A model generated the notes under the pieces. The model made no database searches and had not been told where the DNA came from. It was given only the letters and a program-made list of their open reading frames with translations. From Costus lasius (lineage: Eukaryota; Streptophyta; Magnoliopsida; Zingiberales; Costaceae), in the NCBI GenBank assembly GCA_027563935.2, contig CM050450.1:25407439-25471438 (forward strand): 64,000 bases of DNA, given 5' to 3'. The position numbers and the translations under genes were made by a program. Within the stretch, counting starts at the first letter, position 1; each line of letters opens with the position of its first letter. Below, piece after piece: positions 56,591 through 64,000 of this stretch.

Positions 56591-57936
56591 ATGGCACCAA
56601 GAAAGAAACAAGTAGTAGGCAAGGGGAAAGGTAAAGCACCAACTTCTGTAGCACTGCCACCACCTCCAAATCCATATGGTATTATCTTCAGAGATGACGC
56701 AAAAGAAGCTCAGTATAATCATCTTCTTATGAGGAGGATTACAAACACTAAATATGCAGACAAGCGTACTTTGGAGATCCTTCGGCTTGATGAAGACGTA
56801 AATTGGATGTTTGAACAAAATTTAGCCTTAAGGTTTTTCCAAAGTCTGCCGCAGACGTTCATTCCCTTGGTATTGGAGTTTCTTAGCAGCTTAGAGGTCG
56901 AGCTCCATGATTACCACTATCAAGAGGCGAAAGGTCGCCTTACTTTTCAACTTGCAAATATTGAAAGGAGTCTGACGCTCAAGGATATCAGAGCTATGTT
57001 CCACTTACCATCAGGAGGGTGTGTACATCCCCCATGGGAATACATTAAGAACACTTTTTTGTATCAAATCACTTCATATTTGAATTATTCGACAAAGACA
57101 GCATGAGCGACTAGTATGTCTAATCCTTGTCTATGATAATTGCATAGGGTTCTCTCACATACTGTCTTTGGGCGAGGTGAGAGTGATGGTATGATCCAAA
57201 AGTTGAACTCTTTTTCTTATGGTGCATGCTTCACGGTTATCCTGTAGATGTGGCATATTATCTTGTTAAGCAGTTTGATAAAGTTGCACGCGCCAAGAAG
57301 GGCGCTATTGTTTTGGGAGGATTTGTCACCACCTTAGCACGTGCTTTGGATGTAGATCCATTTGGAGTAGAGACTACAAAGGGGAATTGTAAGATTGACT
57401 TGGAGTCATGTGTAGCGATGAGGATGATTGTCTGAGAAGGGGATATCGTTTCCCTTGTTCTTGGACAGAATTTTTCAGCCTTGCCCTTGCCAAACAAAGA
57501 ACGAACCACAGTTCGTAATCAATTGAATTGGAAAATTCCTCCTGATGCAGCTGTTACAGATGTTCCTACACCACTAGACTCAGCACCACCACCACCCACC
57601 TGGGGTGGTAGTAGCGATCCCTTTGGGATGAGTATGGATTCTCCACCACGTTGAGCTGGTTCTTCTTCTCACGGTGCAGCACAGCCTCAGAGGGGTTGGT
57701 CTTCTGCCCAGGATGCAAGCTTTCAAGCCTTATCTGCAGAGGTGTTCCATTAGGGACGTCTTTTGGAGAGAGCACTTGACTTTATCCAGGATGTGCGTGA
57801 TGACATCTAGGATATTAAAGGCTTTCTAGGGGATCATTTCTGCAGTGATGAAGAGAGGGACCAGGATGCGAATATGGAAGAGGTTGCTTCTGGTGAGGAG
57901 AATGACGTGGAGATAGACACCGATGTTGATAATTAG
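56591..57936 (+). pseudogene. Athila-1 env-like third ORF
   Basis: The ORF starts MAPRKKQVVGKGKGKAPTS, followed by a proline patch and PYGIIFRDDAKEAQYNHL. The central part (TLEILRLDEDVNWMFEQ, FLSSLEVELHDY, GRLTFQLANIERSLTLKDIRAMFHLP) fits the plant Athila ORF-1/env-like family, whose role is unknown. The frame ends at 57106; after a shift it continues from 57226 (YPVDVAYYLVKQFDKVARAKKGAIVLGGFVTTLARAL) through a TGA at 57433, a TGA near 57653 and two TAGs to a stop at 57936. The end is acidic (SGEENDVEIDTDVDN). No signal peptide or obvious membrane span is seen, so a true envelope role is unsupported. It sits between pol and the 3' LTR, as in other Athila elements. Confidence 0.78.
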
Positions 57937-59440
57937 CACTTTCTGAGTATCTTTTTCCCTACTCTCTCATTCTATGCATATTGCATCGAGGATGATGCAT
58001 TCGCTTTGTAGGGGAAGATATATGTTTTTATATTCCTATTTCTATTTGCTTTGTGCTACTCATTTCAGTGGATTGTATAACATTTTGCTATATTCTATTA
58101 CTATGATAACATGATGTTATTTGGCACCATGTGTAGGCGCATGATTGGATGTATTCTGATTTTGGCATCATGTAGACGCTGCTCGTATGTGGATTTGGGC
58201 ATTGTACTTAGATATTGTGATGATGATATTATGTGATTGGTTGCTTGCTTTCTATTTCTATTATTGTGGATGTGATGTATAACGATGTTGATGAATGGTT
58301 TGTTTTGGATCTTATTTGGATGATGGATTGTATAACTTTATACTAATGACTTTATGATGTTATTTAGCACCGAGTGTGGGTGCACTGCGACGATGATTGC
58401 ATGACTATAATACTCTTGGATGTGTGTTTATTTTTTTTTTGTGGTTGTGGTCTTTCCTGAATGAGTGGTTTTTCATAAATGAATGAATTTCTATGATGAG
58501 GTGTGGTGTTCCTCTTTGACAGTGAATGATGTGCATGTTGTTGTTCATATATATATCAATGTCTGTGGATGGAAATGTTCTTCTTGTGTAAAGTTTATTT
58601 CTCCAATATATATCATGTCATTATAATTTTTCAGCAATTGATGCATGAGATTTTGGTAGATATGTTATTTGATGAATGCAATTTGACAGTGAAGCAGTTT
58701 TTTTCAAATAAAATGTGCATATGAGTATGATATGTTAAATTTACATTGATTAAATAGCCTTAGTTGATGTTTGACCAATTATGCTATTTGTTGGGAAGAA
58801 AGAATCCAAAATCCAAAGTAAAAAAAAAAGAGAGAATGACTCCTCTACTTGAGACTGCGAAAAGTTGGCAATGGTAGCGAAGACAAGCGTTGAAGTCCAA
58901 ATAAAAGTATGTATCTATGTGGGCACATGCCAAAGAAAAGTTATTTGACATTAAGTCCTCTATCTTGGACCATGAATCTCAATTCTGCTAGCCAATAAGA
59001 TATGAGTTCTAATACATTGGCTAAGTGGTTAATGTACTCTAAATTCGTCAGTAGAAAAAAAAGGTGGTATTCGATTTAGAGAATGTCAAAAGCGAAATAT
59101 AAAAAAAAATTTATGGAGAAAAAGATTTTGGATATCCTATTCCTGTAAACAAAAGTGATGTAGATTTAAACGGATATGAAAGGTGAAGTCATGAGATTGA
59201 GATTTTGTTTACTATACAAGTTGTGAACTTTTATTTGATTAAAATAGTAAATCTTAAGGATTAAATTCTAAGAATGGTGTATTTATCTGAATTTTATGTA
59301 GTATGAGTTGAAAATTTTTATGAGTGATTATGTTTTAGAAATTTATTTTTCATAAGAGAGTTATATTTTCCATACTCAGCATTGTTCTTTGGTCTATTTA
59401 TTTGCTTGAGAATAAGCAAAAGTTTAAGTCTAGCAAGATT
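57937..59440 (+). other. Athila-1 3' noncoding region
   Basis: About 1.5 kb of AT-rich sequence without a supported gene. It contains diffuse repeats of 'gatgatg' and 'ttatttggcaccatgtgtaggcgc' words (58100-58400). The last bases, agcaaaagtttaagtctagc, occupy the place of the polypurine tract; a G-rich tract would be expected and only a degraded trace remains. Confidence 0.6.
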
Positions 59441-60959
59441 TGATGTCTCGTATTTACATAGTATTTTTACTATACTTTTATGCATAATTTGTCCTATTCT
59501 TATCATATTTTCACTTATCTCAACTCATATCCTTTTGATTGTTCAGAATCTTCACCTCTCTTCACTTTTGGCATGTTTCAGGAAAAAAATGACCAAATTT
59601 TGATGAATCCAAGTGCACAGGTGAATTCTACAAGTCAGTATGAAGCTGCCCATCAAATTTTGTGCGAATCGAAGCTCATTTGAAAAATACGGCACTGCCA
59701 TATTTATTATCACGGTCCGTATTTATGGAAGAGCACAGAAAGAAATATGACACCGCCTATGATATTTGTCACGACCATATTTTGTTTTAGAAAATCTACA
59801 GAAAGAAATACGGTAGGGCCATATTTATTTTCGTAGCCTTGTTTTGTTTAAGAAATCCACAGAAAGAAATACGGTAGTGCTGTATTTATTTTCACTGCCG
59901 TATTTTGTTTCAGAAAATCCACAGAAAGAAATATGGCAGGGCCATATTTATTTTAACAGCCGTATTTCTGCAAGGTTGTAATTCCGGAAGACACAAAAGA
60001 AAATACGGCACCGCCGTATTTATTATCACGGCCGTATTTTCGTCTGCCAGTTTCAAGTTTGACTCGGTTTTTCGCTTGATTTGATTCCTTTTTACACAGA
60101 ATTTTAGGAAAAACCTATTCTAAGGGTGGAGAACTATATAAGGGAGCTTTGGACCCATTACTGGGACTTTTTGGCCAATTTACAAGGAGAATTTGGGAAG
60201 AGGCGAGAGCTAGGGCGAACAGCAGTGATCTCAATTTCTGACTGGAAAAGCTTTGATTTTCTGGCTTGCTGGCGTCGATCTTCATTAGGGAGTCTTGATT
60301 CTTGAATTCCTTTGTCGATTTCATATTTATTTGCCAATTTGTAATAAAAAACATGGATACTTACAACGTTGATATTATTACTATGTTAGCGTAAACTCTT
60401 TATTCAGGATTTAGGGTGTAACCATCTATGTTTTCATGACTTGACTATTTTTATCTTCTTATGAAGTGATTAATTTGTGTTAGATTCAATAATTATTGTG
60501 CTTATTACGTGTTGATCACTAGCCATAATTTGCATGTCTTGAGATGTCGCAAGAAGTACTAAGAGGTGAATTGCGATATCGGATCTACAATATTTGGATA
60601 AGTTGATTTTAACATGAGAGTAGTTCGAATCGGCTTGAGGGATGTTCTAGTTTTATCAAGAACTCATTGAGTTTATTTCGAATTAATAACCATAAGAGTA
60701 AGGGATTAATTCAAATAGACACTGGATTGTACTGCTGAGAGGGGGCGGCATTCTGTACATGCAGATAAATCCCCTTCAACACAGTAAGTCCTTCTTAATA
60801 TACTTTTAAATACAAAAAGTCATGAAACATAGTGTGGTGAACCCGAAGTTCTGAATTTTCATTAAATTGATTACACACCAAGTCTGTTTTAGCCATTGGT
60901 CCCTGTGGGATTGATATTTTTATTACGTTAATTTGTCCATGCACTTGCGGAACACATCA
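59441..60959 (+). repeat. Athila-1 3' LTR
   Basis: The 1519-bp LTR matches 40719-42270, with roughly 5-8% substitutions plus indels by eye. It has five to six palindromic units at 59690-60040, better kept than in the 5' copy, for example tacggcaccgccgta at 60004-60018. The TATA box is at 60134-60141. Confidence 0.9.
59690..60040 (+). repeat. Tandem palindromic units in the Athila-1 3' LTR
   Basis: Units of about 60-70 bases each hold a short perfect or near-perfect palindrome (tacggcaNtgccgta type), then 'tttatttt', then a second half-site cacggccgta. Differences between units are mostly C-to-T and G-to-A at CG steps. Confidence 0.8.
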
Positions 60960-61179
60960 ACTTGCTGGATTTGAAGCTTTGGCTAGATTATTGACAGGAT
61001 GTTGACTTCAGATTGCTGAATGTTGACTACTCCTACTGGATTTGAAGTCTTTGGTGGATTGTTGACTTGGTGTTGTCTTTGATAGAGTGGATGAGTTGAG
61101 GATTGTGTGCTGAGAGGTCAAGGTGCCTTGTAGATTACATGGACCAAACAACCTAGGCTAATTGCACCCTATTACATCA
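60960..61179 (-). repeat. Element G 5' LTR, part 2
   Basis: The second half of minisatellite unit 2 and unit 3 continue directly from 40718. A plausible LTR edge is attacatca at 61179, giving an LTR of about 1.27 kb, but no partner LTR exists in the window to prove it. Confidence 0.45.
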
Positions 61180-61348
61180 TCGAGGAATAGTAATTTACTT
61201 AAAAATAATAATAATAAACTCCTTTCGAATTGAATATTGAAGATATCTCTTTGCAATATCTCCTCTCCTCTCTCTCCCTTGCACATCTCCCCATGGTAAT
61301 GCAATCTTGACCTAGCCAAACCTAAGGTGGCTTCTAGGGTTGACCTAG
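61180..61348. other. Short segment between element G and Athila-3
   Basis: This 169-bp stretch holds an AAT run and a CT-rich run. It may be the original target DNA of G or more of G's LTR. No feature is recognised. Confidence 0.35.
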
Positions 61349-63046
61349 TGATGACACCAAAATTTATAGTAAATTTCATTCCATTTTATAAATCTTTTTG
61401 GGTCATATTTATGATCTTTTGCTTGTTTTTAAGCATTATTTGTCAAATATTGCAGAATCTACACCATTGCTTGTTTTTCATGATTTTCAAGTAAAAAGTA
61501 CTATATTTTGATGGATTTTGAAGGATTTGGGCGCACGAATGGATTCCAGACGTCGAAACGAAGTCGCCAGCCAATTTTCATGCAAATCAAAGCAAGTTTA
61601 AAAAATTACACCCCCGGGTGTAATGAAAATTATGGTACCTTAATTTTCTGCCCAGAAATTACGGCAGTGCCGTAATGAATATTAGGGTACCGTAATTTTG
61701 ACCCAGAATTCACAGAACCAAATTACGGCACTACCGTAATGCTTTTTACGGCCATAATTACTACTTGGACACACGATTTTTCTGGGCCTGATTCTGCGCG
61801 GACGATTTCTAGAGATCAAGACCTCCAAATTGAGATCCAAAAGAAGCTGCGGACTCATCTCAACGAGGAGAAGATAAATAGAGCAAAATCCCTAATTTTA
61901 TGAACGATTGGGGGAGCAATCAATAGAGGTGTCTCTAGGATTCGGCTGCGCACCGAGAGGCGTGGAGGTCACCTCAGGCCGTGAACTTTACACTAAAGTT
62001 TTGCCTGGAGGAGGGGAGGACATCACAGAAGTTTTAGAGCGAAAGGATCTCGATCGGAGGAGAAATCAATGAAAGAAGGGTCGCGGGCACTGTTCACAGC
62101 GAGTTTTCAACAAAAATTACGGAGCCGTGTTGTATCATTATTTCTCCTTCTTCTTTTATTTCTGACACTTCGATACTATGGTTGATTGTATTTTCTCTTC
62201 CATGCTAGCTTAATCATATTTTGGGACATGGGAGAGTAATTCACTTTGATTTCTTATGACTAGATAACTTTTATTTTTGTCAGAATAGTATTATTATGTT
62301 GATTCTACTTATGTGATAGATTGCTCTATAATTCTCTATAGTTTTCTTATTATCATACATGATTCTAGAGTTTTTGCAATAGACTGAAAAGTGACTTGCT
62401 TGAGAACTTGGAACTCTAAAATTGAATAATAGGAACTCACTGTAAGAAATTAGGTTAGTTCTTATTTCCTAATTTTAGAATAATAATTGTCATCTTTGAT
62501 AAAAAGAATCTAGGATTGAGTTATTTTGTCAAACGAGAAGATCTGGTGTGAAAGCAAGGATCAGAACGTTGGAAAACCATAAGTAGAACCTGTGTTGAGA
62601 CTTGGATGCACGAAAGTGATCCTTGAGATTCCACTTGAGATAATCAACTTAGAATTCGGATGCACGAAAGTGATCCTTGAGTTCTTTGCTTGATGATTTA
62701 CTTATTTTCAGCATTGGGATAGATCTTGTGCGAAAGCGAGGATTGATCCCTGCATGATTATCTGCACGAAAGTGAGATAATCCTTTTATGAAGTAAATTA
62801 TATCTTTATCATAATAAAATTAGACTGACGACTTTTTATTCATATCTAGTCATAGAAATTAAAGTGGATGAAACCCTAGTCCTAGTTTCTCTCTCTGTTT
62901 ATCTTTATACTCTTTCTATCATCTATTTGCATTATAATCAATTGCTTAGCTAGTAAGAATACAACTATTTGGTACTTAGCACGTAGGTCTCTGTGGGATC
63001 GATATTTTTTATTACTTCGAGTATCCATGCACTTGCGGACACAATA
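61349..63046 (+). repeat. Athila-3 5' LTR
   Basis: The 1698-bp LTR starts tgatgacacc and ends at acacaata, where relatives end acacatca. It has three palindromic units at 61600-61760 (for example acggcagtgccgta) and the gatctcgatcgga block shared with Athila-0 and Athila-2. Near 62520-62790 the word gcacgaaagtga recurs in a short irregular tandem. Confidence 0.87.
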
Positions 63047-63051
63047 AGTTT

Positions 63052-63069
63052 TGGCGCCGTTGCCGGGGA
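63052..63069 (+). promoter_or_regulatory. Athila-3 primer binding site (tRNA-Asp type)
   Basis: tggcgccgttgccgggga, a perfect copy of the Athila primer site, five bases after the LTR. Confidence 0.93.
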
Positions 63070-63316
63070 CATTAGTTTTGTTAATATCAAAATAGTTGTT
63101 AGTATTGCTAGACTAAGTTTTATTTATTTTAGATTTAACTTTATTTTCTATTTTTGCAGGTTTTGCATTTTCACAAGTTGTGACATAACTGTGATTTCTG
63201 AAGTTTGTGAATTTGCTTGTATTTTGTATTTTCTGTTTTTTATATATTCTGAAAAAAATATATATTTTGATTTATTGGTGTTGGATAATCTTTCTGTTCT
63301 TGATAGATTTGAAGAT

Positions 63317-64000
63317 ATGTCTTTTAATCATTACTTATGGGCAACTGAAAGAGGTGAGGTATACATGCCACAAGGTAAGTATAAAGATGATTCATTGTGC
63401 ACTCTTGTAGATAAATTAAAATTACACTCTATTTCTTCTATTAGATGTAATATTTGTAGATATTCTGATCATTATACTTCTGATTGCCAATTTTTAATCC
63501 CTCCAAATCATGTTTCTGAACCATACATTGAGGATACAAAAAAATCTAGGTTAAATTCTATGCTTGAAAAATTCATGACAAATAGAAGTAAAGAAATTGA
63601 AGATCTTAAGGGAACAATTAGTCTGCTTGCTTCTCAAGTAGAATCTTTAACAGCTCATAAGAAAATTTTAGAAACCCAATTAGCACAACAAGCTTCTTTA
63701 TTTGAGTTTGATTTGGAAACTGAAAAAATTGATTTAGAAAAATCCCCCTCTGATTATGATTGTTTTGAGATTGAGCCTTATGTGAACATTAATGAATCTC
63801 ACTCTTATTTTGATAATTGTAAAATTGATTCTTTTGATAATTTTTTTGTGGAAAATTTTGAGAAAATTGATTTTGTTAATTCTCCTTTTGATTTTTGTGG
63901 TAATTATGAAATTGATTCTTTTGATGATATATTATTTGTGGTTAAATCTGATGAAAGATTTGAGGGGACTGATTTAGAAAAATCTTACTCTGATTTTGTT
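63317..64000 (+). CDS. Athila-3 truncated gag, open to the window edge
   Basis: A frame from ATG 63317 stays open for 228 codons to the last base of the window. It begins MSFNHYLWATERGEVYMPQG, which lines up with the middle of Athila-2 gag (SLNNNQWAIERGVLYYPPHG), so everything upstream, including the capsid, is missing. The frame is open further 5' but without homology. A CCHC knuckle follows (C-N-I-C-R-Y-S-D-H-Y-T-S-D-C, 63447-63488), then LNSMLEKFMTNRSKEIEDL and a heptad-like SLLASQVESLTAHKKILETQLAQQ, probably coiled coil. The last 90 residues are rich in Asp, Glu, Ser and Phe with repeated IDSFD and DLEKS words, not found in Athila-1 or -2. An RNA-binding fragment is possible; true gene limits are unknown. 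Confidence 0.65.
   Translation, partial: MSFNHYLWATERGEVYMPQGKYKDDSLCTLVDKLKLHSISSIRCNICRYSDHYTSDCQFLIPPNHVSEPYIEDTKKSRLNSMLEKFMTNRSKEIEDLKGTISLLASQVESLTAHKKILETQLAQQASLFEFDLETEKIDLEKSPSDYDCFEIEPYVNINESHSYFDNCKIDSFDNFFVENFEKIDFVNSPFDFCGNYEIDSFDDILFVVKSDERFEGTDLEKSYSDFV

Larger units (their letters stand above)
40719..60959 (+). mobile_element. Athila-1: Athila-like Ty3/gypsy retrotransposon, host of Athila-2
   Basis: LTRs 40719-42270 and 59441-60959 start tgatgtctcg and end cacatca. The tRNA-Asp-type PBS, gag, protease, RT, RNase H, integrase and an env-like third ORF follow in the Athila order. Flanks ccttg (40714-40718) and acttg (60960-60964) agree at four of five bases, a worn target duplication. 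Net length without Athila-2 is about 12.5 kb, normal for Athila. Every ORF has stops, and the RT catalytic box is changed. Confidence 0.92.
1390..61179 (-). mobile_element. Element G: old Ty3/gypsy element split by many insertions
   Basis: On the minus strand the order is LTR (61179-60960 plus 40718-39670), a degenerate iMet primer site, gag capsid (39250-38680), then after a 36 kb interruption the gag zinc knuckle and protease (2230-1458). The two gag halves join at 38680 and 2230 with a 7-base repeat (ggtgtaa), so they belong to one element. Reverse transcriptase and integrase are absent because Athila-0 abuts the protease. The gag style (capsid with a DLNEEP-like motif) and iMet primer suggest a chromovirus; this lineage call is an inference. 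G is the oldest layer, being the host for E, D, Athila-0, Athila-1 and probably Athila-3. Confidence 0.7.
61349..64000 (+). mobile_element. Athila-3: Athila-like element running off the right edge
   Basis: It has a 5' LTR, a PBS and the start of the internal region with a gag C-terminal part. The capsid-coding part of gag is absent, so it carries an internal deletion. The 3' end lies outside the window. Confidence 0.88.

Noticed and set aside
63207..63410. Leu/Ile-rich open frame near the right end
   Set aside because: It overlaps the Athila-3 gag in another frame; the gag frame has a zinc knuckle and homology.

Overview
The window is plant nuclear heterochromatin made almost entirely of LTR retrotransposons nested inside one another. 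No host gene, tRNA, rRNA or CRISPR array was recognised. Plant origin is inferred from the element types: Ty1/copia elements primed by initiator tRNA-Met, a chromovirus-like Ty3/gypsy element, and several Athila-like Ty3/gypsy elements with the tRNA-Asp-type primer site and an env-like third ORF. Species cannot be told. Names A-E, G and Athila-0 to -3 are mine.

Layout, left half: 1-1389 is the right end of an Athila-like LTR (Athila-0). Positions 1390-61179 hold the remains of one minus-strand Ty3/gypsy element, G. Its gag is split by a 1.56 kb unclassified insertion, E. Copia-D (minus, 3441-38320, TSD aagga) sits in E. Copia-C (minus, 6249-33254) sits in D's pol. Copia-B (minus, 14005-31825, TSD gcaac) sits in C's 5' LTR. 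Copia-A (plus, 19884-29374, TSD acaac) sits in B's leader. This is six layers, G>E>D>C>B>A. A is the only potentially autonomous element: two LTRs about 98.5% alike, an iMet PBS, a PPT and an unbroken 1306-codon gag-pol.

Right half: G's 5' LTR (39670 onward, minus) holds a CA microsatellite and a 71-bp minisatellite. Athila-1 (40719-60959) has inserted into the minisatellite. Athila-1's RNase H region is in turn split by 3'-truncated Athila-2 (46079 to about 53805). Athila-3 begins at 61349 and runs off the right edge; its gag is open to the end of the window.

Most coding regions are dead. Many of the stops are TAG where relatives have a Gln codon, as expected from deamination of methylated CAG. 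The most unusual structure is in the copia leaders: four stem-loops at nearly fixed spacing upstream of gag in all four copia elements. Their sequences differ but pairing is kept, with compensatory changes. Other points of note are an LTR-like module (palindromic repeats, then a TATA box) upstream of Athila-1's env-like ORF, a perfect 37-bp inverted repeat made from a quasi-palindrome in copia-B, and a DTA instead of DTG/DSG protease motif in three copia elements.
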